A stretch of DNA of 44,133 bases. Origin: an uncultured Collinsella sp. GTDB taxonomy: Bacteria > Actinomycetota > Coriobacteriia > Coriobacteriales > Coriobacteriaceae. Each line of letters starts with the position of its first letter. The first letter of the stretch is position 1. The notes under the pieces are model-generated. The model was not told the origin of the DNA and searched no databases. It worked only from the letters and a program-made list of their open reading frames with translations. The position numbers and the translations under genes were made by a program. This document shows positions 17,626 to 25,289 of the stretch, piece after piece. The stretch is taken from assembly GCA_900754275.1 (NCBI GenBank), contig CAAECF010000005.1:1-44133 (forward strand). Direction: 5' to 3'.

Positions 17626-17659
17626 AGCCCGGGTGTCTCAGTGACACTCGGGCTTTTTG
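17626..17659 (+). terminator. feoB terminator
   Basis: AGCCCGGGTGTC (17626-17637) pairs with GACACTCGGGCT (17643-17654), followed by TTTT. It separates feoB from the Cys-rich peptide gene. Confidence 0.85.
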
Positions 17660-17771
17660 GTGGGAGAGATGTGGCGTTTCCGCAGATAAAACCGACCAAA
17701 ACAAACCTGTCCCTTTTTGGTAGGTGGAGAATGGGGTAAAGTAAGTGGTGGTTAACTAGAGGAGGCTTGCT

Positions 17772-17972
17772 ATGGCACCTATCGATATTGTTGTACTGGC
17801 TGTTATCGGTATTGCGTTTGTCGCGGTATGCGTGCGCATCTACCGCAAGGGCACCTGCGCCGATTGCGCTCAGGGTGGCGTTTGCACGGGGCATTGCTCC
17901 AACAAAAAGACTTGCGCTGCGCTTAAGGGTGTGGACAAAATCGCCGAAGACTTGAGCCGCGGTATTCATTAG
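17772..17972 (+). CDS. FeoB-associated Cys-rich membrane peptide
   Basis: 66-residue peptide with one N-terminal membrane helix (IDIVVLAVIGIAFVAVCVRIY) followed by a cysteine cluster (GTCADCAQGGVCTGHCSNKKTC), the pattern of the FeoB_associated family found next to feoB in anaerobes. GAGGAGG lies 6 bases before the ATG. It is separated from feoB by a terminator and a short gap, so it probably has its own promoter. Its biochemical role is not known. Confidence 0.88.
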   Translation: MAPIDIVVLAVIGIAFVAVCVRIYRKGTCADCAQGGVCTGHCSNKKTCAALKGVDKIAEDLSRGIH

Positions 17973-17993
17973 CCGACCGGCGTTTGGGCATGT

Positions 17994-18045
17994 TTGACTA
18001 CGGATACGGCAGTTGCTGATACGATAGGTACGTCAACAACTGCCG
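17994..18045 (+). promoter_or_regulatory. promoter and palindrome of the enoate-reductase-like gene
   Basis: TTGACT at 17994-17999 is a good -35; a -10-like TGATAC starts 17 bases later. CGGCAGTTG (18007-18015) and CAACTGCCG (18037-18045) form a perfect inverted repeat covering the -10 and start region, a likely operator. The regulator is not identifiable from the sequence. Confidence 0.5.
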
Positions 18046-18074
18046 CCGAGCGGCTCAAACGAAAGGAACCCTGT

Positions 18075-20024
18075 ATGGAGTCTTCCGCCTATCCGATGCT
18101 CTTTAGCCCGATCAAGGTCGGTACGACCGAGGTCAAGAACCGCGTCTTTATGCCGCCGGTGTCCACCAACCTGGCCGATCATGGCTATGTTACCGACGAC
18201 TTGGTCGATCATTACCGTGCCCGCGCCAAGGGCGGCGTGGGCCTCATCATCACCGAGGTCGTGACGGTCGAGCCTACCTATACCTATCTGCCGGGTGACA
18301 TGTGCTGCTACGACGACACGTTTATCCCTGGCTGGGAAAAACTCGCCGCGGCCGTCCACGAGTATGGCTGCAAGATCATGCCGCAGCTCTTCCACCCCGC
18401 CTATATGGCCTTTAACATTCCGGGTACGCCGCGCCTGATCGCTCCGTCCTTTGTGGGCCCGTCTTACGCCCGCGAGGCACCGCGTCCCATCACGGTCGAT
18501 GAGATCCACGAGCTCACGCATCAGTTTGGCGACGCTGCCGTTCGTATGCAGAAGGCTGGCGTCGATGGCGTCGAGGTCCATGCGGCGCACGCCCACGGTA
18601 TGCTCGGCGGCTTTTTGACCCCGCTCTATAACAAGCGCACCGATGAGTACGGCGGCTCGCTCGATGCCCGCATGCGCTTCTTGCTCGAGGTCATCGCCGA
18701 GATTCGCGAGCGCTGCGGCAAGGACTTTATCATCGACGTCCGTATCTCGGGCGACGAGTACACCGATGGCGGCCTGACCCTCAACGACATGATCTATGTC
18801 TCGCGTCGCCTGGAGAAGGCCGGCGTCGACATGATTCATGTGTCGGGTGGCACCACCATCAAGCGCGGCTCTGCGATTCCCGCCGCCGGTACCCAGCAGG
18901 CCTCGCACGCCGCTTGCTCGCGTGAGATTAAGAAGCACGTGAACATTCCCGTTGCCACGGTCGGCCGCATCAACGAGGCCTGGATCGCCGAGGAGCTGAT
19001 CGAGGACGGCGCTGCCGACATCTGCATGATGGGCCGCGCCAATCTGTGCGATGCCGAGTTCTGCAACAAGGCCGCTGCCGGCAACGCTGACGACATCCGC
19101 CCCTGCATTGGCTGCCTGCGCTGCCTGAACGGCATTATGTTCGGCAAGCGCATCTCCTGCACCGTTAACCCGGACGTGGAGCGCGACGAGGCTGGCTACG
19201 AGCCTGCCGCCGAGGCCAAGAACGTGCTCGTTGTGGGCGCTGGTCCTGCGGGCATGGAGGCAGCCTACATTGCCGCCAAGCGCGGCCACAACGTGGTGCT
19301 CGTGGATAAGCAGGACGAACCGGGCGGCGAGATGCGCATCGCGGCCGTTCCGCCGGCAAAGCAGGAACTCACCCGCGTGATCAAGTACCAGTATCGCCGT
19401 CTTGCTGAGGCGGGCGTGAAGTGCGTCTTTGGTACCGAGCTTTCGGCCGAGGACATTCAGCGTGACTACGCGGGCTACGAGGTCGTCCTGGCTTATGGCG
19501 CCGAGCCCATCGCTCCGGCCTTCATGCAGGGCTTTAAGCAGGTTATGACGGCTGACGACCTGCTGGGCGGCAAGGCTTTCCCGGGCAAGAAGATCGTCAT
19601 CGTGGGCGGCGGCACCGTCGGCTGCGAGACGGCCGATTACCTGGCCCCGCTGGTCAACGACCTGTCGCCGGCCAACCGCGACGTCACCGTCATCGAGATG
19701 ACCAAGACGCTCGCCGCTAACGAGGGTGGTGCCGGTCGCGCGGTGCTCATCACGCGCATGCTCTCCAAGGGCGTCCACGTGCTGACCGAGGCCAAGGTGA
19801 CCGAGATCACCGAGGACACTATCAGCTACGAGAAGGACGGTGAGGTCCACACCATCACCGGTGCCGATACGCTGGTGCTTGCCATGGGCTATCGTCCCAA
19901 TACCAAGCTGGCCGACGACCTGGCTGCAGCCGGTGTTGCCACCCACGTGCTGGGCGATGCCAACAAGTGTGGCAACATTCGCGACGCTATTGGCGACGGT
20001 TACAGGGTTGCCTGCGAGCTCTAG
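18075..20024 (+). CDS. FMN/4Fe-4S/FAD NADH:flavin oxidoreductase (FadH/enoate reductase-like)
   Basis: 649-residue old-yellow-enzyme fusion: N-terminal FMN TIM barrel (1-340; NRVFMPPVSTNLADHGYVTD, VEVHAAHAHGMLGGFL), iron-sulfur cluster cysteines Cys344, Cys347, Cys350 and Cys362, then an FAD/NAD(P)H domain with VVGAGPAGMEAA near 386 and a second dinucleotide motif VIVGGGTVGCE near 510. This layout is shared by 2,4-dienoyl-CoA reductase, enoate reductases and the bile-acid enzymes BaiCD/BaiH; the substrate cannot be told. The ATG follows GAAAGGAA. Monocistronic, with its own promoter and terminator. Confidence 0.9.
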   Translation: MESSAYPMLFSPIKVGTTEVKNRVFMPPVSTNLADHGYVTDDLVDHYRARAKGGVGLIITEVVTVEPTYTYLPGDMCCYDDTFIPGWEKLAAAVHEYGCKIMPQLFHPAYMAFNIPGTPRLIAPSFVGPSYAREAPRPITVDEIHELTHQFGDAAVRMQKAGVDGVEVHAAHAHGMLGGFLTPLYNKRTDEYGGSLDARMRFLLEVIAEIRERCGKDFIIDVRISGDEYTDGGLTLNDMIYVSRRLEKAGVDMIHVSGGTTIKRGSAIPAAGTQQASHAACSREIKKHVNIPVATVGRINEAWIAEELIEDGAADICMMGRANLCDAEFCNKAAAGNADDIRPCIGCLRCLNGIMFGKRISCTVNPDVERDEAGYEPAAEAKNVLVVGAGPAGMEAAYIAAKRGHNVVLVDKQDEPGGEMRIAAVPPAKQELTRVIKYQYRRLAEAGVKCVFGTELSAEDIQRDYAGYEVVLAYGAEPIAPAFMQGFKQVMTADDLLGGKAFPGKKIVIVGGGTVGCETADYLAPLVNDLSPANRDVTVIEMTKTLAANEGGAGRAVLITRMLSKGVHVLTEAKVTEITEDTISYEKDGEVHTITGADTLVLAMGYRPNTKLADDLAAAGVATHVLGDANKCGNIRDAIGDGYRVACEL

Positions 20025-20039
20025 TCAACCCCTTGGTGC

Positions 20040-20091
20040 ATGGGGGCCAGGTTACTTTGCGCTAAGTTGATGCATGTAAACCTGACCCCAT
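20040..20091. repeat. hairpin after the enoate-reductase-like gene
   Basis: ATGGGG-CCAGGTT (20040-20053) pairs with AACCTGACCCCAT (20079-20091) with one bulge and a GC mismatch, around a 25-base loop. No T run; it resembles a REP-type hairpin. Confidence 0.5.
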
Positions 20092-20178
20092 TGACGAGGT
20101 TGCCGCCATCCCAGGGCGGCTACATGGAGTAGCGCCCGTGCGCATCGATTCCCTCTCATAGATGTGCGGCACAAAGAA

Positions 20179-20209
20179 CCCCGAGCTCACACGAGCTCGG
20201 GGCCTTTTT
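20179..20209. terminator. terminator after the enoate-reductase-like gene
   Basis: CCCCGAGCTC (20179-20188) pairs perfectly with GAGCTCGGGG (20193-20202), followed by CCTTTTT on the plus strand. Confidence 0.85.
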
Positions 20210-20235
20210 CGTCTGGATTGGGGACGCATAGCCGG

Positions 20236-20358
20236 ACGAAAGCGTGTTGCGTTTGGCGTAAAACCATACGAAAGTGCAATTTGCGTCTTATTTCCGAACG
20301 TAAAACAGACGAAAACCGTTTACGTCTGCTTTAAATCCGTACGAAAACGGTTTTCGTC
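20236..20358. repeat. cluster of ACGAAA hairpin repeats
   Basis: ACGAAA recurs at 20236, 20268, 20309 and 20341, each followed 12-16 bases later by GCGT, GCGTCT, ACGTCT or TCGTCT, so each unit is a small hairpin. The last two also pair with each other (AGACGAAAACCGTTT with AAACGGTTTTCGTCT). The cluster ends 20 bases before the ATPase stop and could end its transcript. Confidence 0.6.
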
Positions 20359-20378
20359 TTGCAGGGCAGTTGCCGTTT

Positions 20379-21470
20379 CTACAGTTCAACTTCCAGTTCG
20401 GCTTTGTGTTCGCAGAGGTAGTCGCGCATGTAGGGGATGGCAAATGAGACCTTGCCGTACGAAGGAGCCTCGATAATCGATTCTCTTAACAGGCGGCTGC
20501 GGACGGAGCTCACCTGTTGAGGCGTTTTGTTTAGGGCATCGGCAACCATGCTGGTTGAGCTCGTCTGCCCCAAAGACGCCATGCTCAGCAGATAAGCGAT
20601 GCACGTGGGCGGAATGCGCTGCAGCGCGGGCTCAATCACCATGGCGCAGAAGCGTTCGCGTGCCGTTGCAATGCCACGCTCGGCTTCTTCTTCTCCAATA
20701 ATCGCTGTATGTGCGCGTCTTGCCAACTGCCATGCGTAGTATCCAACGAGTTGGATCATGAAAGGATAGCCTTGCGTTGCCTCGGCAAGTTGGCCGGCAA
20801 TACCTGGCTGCAACTCCATGCCAGACGCTTCAATGGTTTCCTCGAGGGAGTACGACACTTCGGTTACTGCCACAGCCTTCAGATCAAAGGGGAGGGCACG
20901 GCGCAAAAACGTAAGTGTCTTTCCGTTGATGATGCTTTCAATCATCGAAGGCAGCCCAGCAAAAACAAAGGCGATATCAAGGTCTTCGCCGATAACCTGC
21001 TGAATCGCAATGGAGAGCGTTCGGACCTCATCGAGCTCTGCGTCTTGAACTTCGTCGAGAGTGATGAGCAGGCCATTTCCATTCTTGGATATTGTCTGTC
21101 TCATGGTGTCGCGTAGCGATGGGCCGATTCGCTCAATATCTATGCTGCCGATGGATATGCCAGCTACGGTGGGCTCAAATCTGGCGTGCTTGGCCTGGAA
21201 TTTGGGCTGCAGCTGTTCGAGAATGCGCTGACAAAGTCCCTCGGTTGCGACCTCTTTTATGACCGTCCAGCCACGGCTTTGCGCCAAACGTGAGCACTCG
21301 TCAAGGAGGACCGTCTTGCCCGTTCCACGGACGCCGGCTATGCGCATTAGGCGCCCCGGGGCACCAGGCCCGTTGGCGAGGCCTTCACTGAATTCTTCGA
21401 GTACATCTTCGCGGCCGATAATCGTGGGAGGTGTTTTACCTGCTGTGGGCTTAAAAGGGTTTGTTTGCAT
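20379..21470 (-). CDS. AAA/ORC-type ATPase, function unknown
   Basis: 363-residue cytoplasmic ATPase. Walker A GVRGTGKTVLLDE (about residue 47-59) and Walker B GLLITLDEVQDAE (about 133) are intact, followed by a likely sensor region (FVFAGLPSMIES) and a C-terminal winged-helix domain with TSSTSMVADALNKTPQQVSSVRSRL. It fits the AAA_16/ORC1-like group, often accessory genes in actinobacteria. No partner gene is adjacent. The ATG at 21470 follows AAAGG; a GTG three codons upstream is less likely. Just upstream is a 10-bp phased repeat array. Confidence 0.85.
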   Translation of the reverse strand: MQTNPFKPTAGKTPPTIIGREDVLEEFSEGLANGPGAPGRLMRIAGVRGTGKTVLLDECSRLAQSRGWTVIKEVATEGLCQRILEQLQPKFQAKHARFEPTVAGISIGSIDIERIGPSLRDTMRQTISKNGNGLLITLDEVQDAELDEVRTLSIAIQQVIGEDLDIAFVFAGLPSMIESIINGKTLTFLRRALPFDLKAVAVTEVSYSLEETIEASGMELQPGIAGQLAEATQGYPFMIQLVGYYAWQLARRAHTAIIGEEEAERGIATARERFCAMVIEPALQRIPPTCIAYLLSMASLGQTSSTSMVADALNKTPQQVSSVRSRLLRESIIEAPSYGKVSFAIPYMRDYLCEHKAELEVEL

Positions 21471-21488
21471 GTGAGCCACCTTTGCTCA

Positions 21489-21552
21489 AGATATAGCAAG
21501 ATATAGCAAAGTATAGCAAGATATAGCAAAGTATAGTGAGATATAGCAAAGT
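21489..21552 (-). repeat. six 10-bp tandem repeats upstream of the ATPase gene
   Basis: The unit is AGATATAGCA or AAGTATAGCA, repeated with an exact 10-base period starting 19 bases before the ATPase ATG. On the minus strand each unit offers a TATATC or TATACT -10-like box. The period of about one helical turn puts all copies on the same face of DNA. Confidence 0.9.
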
Positions 21553-21689
21553 AAGCGCTACTCGCGGGTTTTGCGGTGGTGCTATTTTCCAAATGCCGCG
21601 CGGATAAAGCGCTGGGCGAACAGCTTGTTGGCAACTCACGAGGGCTCGGGGTGCCAATTTGGGGTGCAGTAGTGCTGCGCCACGAAAAG

Positions 21690-21827
21690 GGCCTATCTAC
21701 TACGTTTAAGCCGCAGGGGTCAACCATAGTCGGCTTTTTCGAAAATCGACAAGCTCTCTACCAGCGGTTTTGTTTTCGCACTTTTCAGCATGGTCTGGGC
21801 TCTCCGCGTTAACGTAGTAGATGGGCC
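21690..21827. repeat. long-range hairpin in the ATPase-gntR gap
   Basis: GGCCTATCTACTACGTT (21690-21706) pairs with AACGTAGTAGATGGGCC (21811-21827), with one G-T pair, around a loop of about 100 bases containing TTTTTCGAAAATCG. No gene is visible in the 566-base gap between the ATPase and gntR apart from this and the family C hairpin. Confidence 0.6.
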
Positions 21828-21896
21828 GCTTTTGTGGCAAGGGGCCGACCTGCGGCCCGGGGTGGCCAAAAAGCCCCGTCCCAAAAAGACTGTTGG

Positions 21897-21965
21897 AAGT
21901 TGCGGTGGAATAGTTCCTGTTTTTGCTGCTGAAGGCTTTGAGCAGGAACTATTCCACCGCAACTT
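21897..21965. repeat. family C hairpin, copy 1
   Basis: A perfect 23-bp inverted repeat (21897-21919 with 21943-21965) around a 23-base loop beginning TTTTTGCTGCT. The stem begins AAGTTGCGGT. It lies 71 bases before the gntR start. A related hairpin follows gntR at 22747-22809. Confidence 0.85.
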
Positions 21966-22036
21966 ATGAGGGGGCGGGGGATGCGATAGTATTACGGGTG
22001 ATATTCGACAAACCGTGGGCTTCATCCGAGGGCTTT

Positions 22037-22729
22037 ATGGAACAGCACCAGCATTATCAGAGCCTGCAAGATCAGGCATACAACGCACTGCGCTCTAAGA
22101 TCATCTATGCCGAGCTCAGGCCCGGCACGCGCCTTTCGGCGATTGGTCTGGAAAAGGAGACGGGAATCGGGCGCACGCCCATTCGCGAGTCCTTTGTGCG
22201 CCTGCGTGAGCAGGAGCTAGTGGAAACGCGTCCCAAAAGCGGCACCTATGTCTCAAAAATCAGCATGGAGCGCGCCGAGAACGCCTGTTTCTTGCGTGAG
22301 AAACTCGAGAGAAGCGTACTCATTAAATGTTGCTCTGCCGCCACGCCTGAGCAAAAACATCGGCTCGAGCAGATTCTTGCCGAGTCCGAGTCGCTCGACC
22401 ATAGCGAAACGCGTCGCTTTTTCGATCTGGACAACCTATTCCACGAGACGTGCTTTGAGATTGCCGGCCGCCACATGTTGTGGGATTGGATGAAGAGCGT
22501 CAATACGCATTTTGAGCGGTACAACTGGTTGCGTATGGTGTCGCAGGATATGGATTGGGAGCCGATTCGTCGTCAGCATCGCCGGATTCTCGAGTCCATT
22601 AAGAGGGGCGATACCGACACGGCGAGCTATCTGGCAGAGACACACCTGCATCTGATGCCCGAGGAACAGGGACCGGTTATCGCCTTGCATCCCGACTATT
22701 TTGAGCTGCCTAAAGACTCGGCCATCTAA
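22037..22729 (+). CDS. GntR-family (FCD) transcription regulator
   Basis: 230-residue regulator with an N-terminal winged helix (QAYNALRSKIIYAELRPGTRLSAIGLEKETGIGRTPIRESFVRL) and a C-terminal FadR-type FCD domain (LFHETCFEIAGRHMLWDWM, HRRILESIKRGDTDTA, with metal-binding His). Such proteins often control sugar-acid genes, and eda/kdgK lie 400 bases downstream in the convergent direction, but a link is only inferred. The ATG at 22037 has GAGGG 4 bases upstream; an upstream extension is not supported. Confidence 0.92.
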   Translation: MEQHQHYQSLQDQAYNALRSKIIYAELRPGTRLSAIGLEKETGIGRTPIRESFVRLREQELVETRPKSGTYVSKISMERAENACFLREKLERSVLIKCCSAATPEQKHRLEQILAESESLDHSETRRFFDLDNLFHETCFEIAGRHMLWDWMKSVNTHFERYNWLRMVSQDMDWEPIRRQHRRILESIKRGDTDTASYLAETHLHLMPEEQGPVIALHPDYFELPKDSAI

Positions 22730-22746
22730 CTCGTTCCCTACATTAG

Positions 22747-22809
22747 TTGCGGTTAAATAGGGGCTGTTTTGCGGCTTTGGCGGCGTAAGCAGTCCGTGTT
22801 TCACCGCAA
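22747..22809. repeat. family C hairpin, copy 2
   Basis: 22747-22766 pairs imperfectly (16 of 20) with 22790-22809 around a 23-base loop beginning TTTTGCGGCT. The stem start AGTTGCGGT and loop start match copy 1 at 21897. It begins 17 bases after the gntR stop. Confidence 0.6.
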
Positions 22810-22837
22810 GTGCGGGGGTGCAATCGGGGCATGAAAA

Positions 22838-22908
22838 GGCTGCGGCGCCGCTTGGAGGAAAAAACCGGAAGCAAGGGTCCATTCCTCCAGACGGCGCCGC
22901 AGCTGTTT
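22838..22908 (+). terminator. 22-bp hairpin with short T run
   Basis: 22838-22859 pairs with 22883-22904 (GGCTGCGGCGCCG core, two mismatches) around a 23-base loop and is followed by GTTTTGG. Likely the gntR terminator, or another repeat hairpin. Confidence 0.55.
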
Positions 22909-22966
22909 TGGTGGCTCGGCTTTTGTCGAAGTGGCTCAGCTGGGCGCGACTGCCAGCCGAGTAGGC

Positions 22967-23067
22967 AAAGCGGCTCGGGCGCGTGTCGCTTCCGTCACGT
23001 TCTATCAGCATACAAGACGGTTTTGGTTCTTGTTCGTGACGGAAACGGCGCGCTTCCGAGCCGCTTT
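22967..23067. repeat. 101-base nested hairpin
   Basis: Four nested pairings: AAAGCGGCTCGG (22967-22978) with 23056-23067; GCGCG (22979-22983) with CGCGC (23049-23053); TTCCGTCACG (22990-22999) with 23035-23044; and ACAAGA with TCTTGT at the apex. No gene lies in this stretch, the gap between gntR and eda. Confidence 0.65.
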
Positions 23068-23071
23068 AAAA

Positions 23072-23105
23072 GAAAGGGGGCGAGGTCTAGGGCACGCCCC
23101 CTTTC
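23072..23105 (-). terminator. eda terminator
   Basis: GAAAGGGGGCG (23072-23082) pairs with CGCCCCCTTTC (23095-23105); on the minus strand it is followed by TTTT. It sits 17 bases after the eda stop. Confidence 0.8.
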
Positions 23106-23122
23106 ACGATAGAGAGCTAAAC

Positions 23123-23764
23123 CTAGCCGCGGACCTTCTTGACGACGTCCATGGCCTCGCGGGCAATCTGCTCGACCTTGGAGAAGTCGCCATCGGCGAA
23201 CAGGGCGGGCTTGACCATCCAGGTGCCACCGCAGGCGATGATGGCGGAGGAGCTCAGGTACTCCTCGACGTTGGCAGTGCTCACGCCGCCGGTGGGCATA
23301 AAGCGATGGCCGACAAACGGAGCGGCGAGGGCCTTGATGGTGTTCAGGCCACCATACTGAGCCGCGGGGAAGAACTTGGTGACCTTGAGCCCCAGGTTCT
23401 CGGCGGCGGTAACCTCGGAGGGGGTCACGGTGCCGGGAAGGACGGGCAAGTCGATGTCGATGCAGTGCTTCACGACGTCCTCGTTGTAACCCGGGGAGAC
23501 GATGAACTTGGCACCGGCGGCGCGGGCCTGCTCAACCTGCTCGACAGTCAGGACGGTGCCGGCGCCGACGCACATCTCGGGCTCGGCCTCAGCCATGGCG
23601 GCGATGCACTCGGCGGCGCAGGCGGTGCGGAAGGTGACCTCGGCGGACTTCATGCCGGCAGACATAAGGGCGTGGGCGAGCGGTGCGGCGTCCTCGACCT
23701 TATCGAGCACGACGACCGGCACGATGCCCAGGGATTCAAGCGTGGTGTAGAACTGATCGAACAT
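23123..23764 (-). CDS. eda: KDPG/KHG aldolase
   Basis: Class I aldolase splitting 2-keto-3-deoxy-6-phosphogluconate to pyruvate and glyceraldehyde-3-phosphate, the last Entner-Doudoroff step. 213 residues. Active residues visible: Glu42 and Arg46 in SAEVTFRT, and the Schiff-base Lys130 in TKFFPAAQYGG; also GAGTVLT and MPTGGVS. The ATG at 23764 follows AAAGGAAC. It is downstream of kdgK on the same strand across a 255-base gap. Confidence 0.95.
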   Translation of the reverse strand: MFDQFYTTLESLGIVPVVVLDKVEDAAPLAHALMSAGMKSAEVTFRTACAAECIAAMAEAEPEMCVGAGTVLTVEQVEQARAAGAKFIVSPGYNEDVVKHCIDIDLPVLPGTVTPSEVTAAENLGLKVTKFFPAAQYGGLNTIKALAAPFVGHRFMPTGGVSTANVEEYLSSSAIIACGGTWMVKPALFADGDFSKVEQIAREAMDVVKKVRG

Positions 23765-23824
23765 AGTGTTCCTTTCGATGTGAGGCGCGCACGGGCGCGT
23801 GATTGCCAAAGAAGATTGGCCATG

Positions 23825-23886
23825 AGCCGGTTCCGGATTGGTTATCGGAGGCACTGCTTGGGTCACAAGCAATTTCGGAACCGGCT
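23825..23886. repeat. hairpin between kdgK and eda
   Basis: AGCCGGTTCCG (23825-23835) pairs perfectly with CGGAACCGGCT (23876-23886) around a 40-base loop. Together with GCCAAAGAAGATTGGC nearby it occupies the eda upstream region and could be an operator or leader structure. Confidence 0.5.
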
Positions 23887-24019
23887 ACGAGGCCAGTCGT
23901 GAAGGAATGCCAGACAAAACCGGAATGGGACTAAGTGGTTCTACCTGGCCGGAGGAATCGGGGAGCGGGCTGCAGGGGTATGGGTATGGAAAGCTGCAGT
24001 CCGCGGAATGGGGAACGAA

Positions 24020-25054
24020 TTAACGGGCGACGCGGGTGCCACCGTCGGCGGCGGATGCCACGGCTGCGATCTCGTCTGCGGTCACCAGGTTGGAATCGCC
24101 CTTGATGGTGAGCTTGAGGATCGAGGCCGCAATCGCGTAGTTGACGGCGTCTTGCGGGTCAAAGTCGTTGATGAGGGCATGGACGAGGCCGGCGTTGAAA
24201 GCGTCGCCGGCGGCAACGCCCTCGAGCACGTGCACGTCGTGAGCGGGGGAGAACCAGTGCTCGCCGCTCTCGGCGTCAAAGAGCATGCCCATCCAAATGG
24301 AGCGCTCGACGCAGGAGATGTTGCGGACGACCGAGGCGACCTTCTTGCAACCGTACTCGGCGCAGATCTGACGGGCCATCTCGACGTAGGTGTCGCGTTC
24401 CTCGATGCCGTGGGCAAGGGAGCCGGAGACGCAGGTCATACCGAGGCCGGCAGGAGCGTCCTCGTCGTTGGCAATGCAGATGTCAACGAGCGGCAGGAGT
24501 TCCTTCATGGTGGCCTGCGACTTCTCGGGCGACCACATCTTGCCGCGATAGTTCACGTCGCACACGGTGGCGATGCCTTTGGCGCGGCAGGCGGTGAGGG
24601 CATCCTTGCAGGCGGCGGCCATCTCGTCGGAGACGGCGGGCGTCACGCCGGAGAAGTAGAAGACATCGACACCCTTGAGGATCTCATCCCAGTCAAAGAC
24701 GTCGCGCTTGGCCATGTTGATGGCAGAGTACTTGCGGTCGTAGACGCAGCCGTTGCCGCGCTGCGAGGCGCCGACCTCAAACACATAGGAGCCAAGACGG
24801 TCGCCCTGGCGCACGACGCGCGAGGTATCGACGTCGTAGACCTTCAGCGAACGCAGGGCGCACTCGCCCAGACGGTTGGCCGGGACAACGGAGACGTAAG
24901 CTGCCTTGTCACCCTGGTAGGCCAGGGAAAGCGCGGTGTTGGCTTCGGCGCCGCCGTAGCGGACATCAAACTCGGTCGCCTGCTCAATGCGCAGATGATC
25001 TTTGGGCGAGAGCCTCATCATGATCTCGCCGAAGGTAAGAACCGTTTTACCCAT
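24020..25054 (-). CDS. kdgK: 2-keto-3-deoxygluconate kinase (PfkB family)
   Basis: Phosphorylates KDG to KDPG, the substrate of the neighbouring eda product. 344 residues of the PfkB/ribokinase fold: N-terminal FGEIMMRLSP, RYGGAEANTAL near 42, and the catalytic PfkB signature GVAAGDAFNAGLVHAL near residue 281-296 with its Asp base. The ATG at 25054 follows AAGGAGC. Strong context with eda and a divergent LacI regulator, so hexuronate or pectin breakdown is likely. Confidence 0.93.
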   Translation of the reverse strand: MGKTVLTFGEIMMRLSPKDHLRIEQATEFDVRYGGAEANTALSLAYQGDKAAYVSVVPANRLGECALRSLKVYDVDTSRVVRQGDRLGSYVFEVGASQRGNGCVYDRKYSAINMAKRDVFDWDEILKGVDVFYFSGVTPAVSDEMAAACKDALTACRAKGIATVCDVNYRGKMWSPEKSQATMKELLPLVDICIANDEDAPAGLGMTCVSGSLAHGIEERDTYVEMARQICAEYGCKKVASVVRNISCVERSIWMGMLFDAESGEHWFSPAHDVHVLEGVAAGDAFNAGLVHALINDFDPQDAVNYAIAASILKLTIKGDSNLVTADEIAAVASAADGGTRVAR

Positions 25055-25097
25055 GGTCGCGCAGCTCCTTCTTGCTCGTGCGTACGCCTTTGATATG

Positions 25098-25155
25098 GCG
25101 TTGGCACGGAGGTGCCAAGACGGTAGGGTACATCTTTGCACCTCCGTGCCAACGC
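25098..25155 (-). promoter_or_regulatory. kdgK leader hairpin
   Basis: GCGTTGGCACGGAGGTGC (25098-25115) and GCACCTCCGTGCCAACGC (25138-25155) are perfect 18-bp inverted repeats around a 22-base loop. The structure lies between the operators and the kdgK start, so it would form in the kdgK leader RNA. No U run follows. Confidence 0.7.
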
Positions 25156-25160
25156 TTGCC

Positions 25161-25185
25161 GAAATCGGTTTACGAAATCGGTTTC
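25161..25185. promoter_or_regulatory. tandem LacI-type operators between kdgK and its regulator
   Basis: GAAATCGGTTTA (25161-25172) and GAAATCGGTTTC (25174-25185) are two near-palindromic sites with the central CG typical of LacI-family operators. They lie just downstream of a candidate minus-strand -10 (TATACT, 25203-25198) with TTGCAA as a poorly spaced -35, so binding would block kdgK transcription. Confidence 0.75.
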
Positions 25186-25289
25186 GTTTCGAGTTGTAGT
25201 ATACTCATCTACAACGTTTTGCAAGCGAGATTTTTAAAAAAATGCCTAAAATGGCTCAGACTGCCGACAATTGGGAAACGGGGTGCGCT

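Noticed and set aside
21489..21552. CRISPR array
   Set aside because: The 10-bp repeats are contiguous with no spacers; no repeat-spacer pattern or cas genes occur anywhere in the window.
21576..21812. A 78-codon open frame between the ATPase and gntR
   Set aside because: It crosses the long-range stem, lacks a ribosome site and shows no protein-like pattern.
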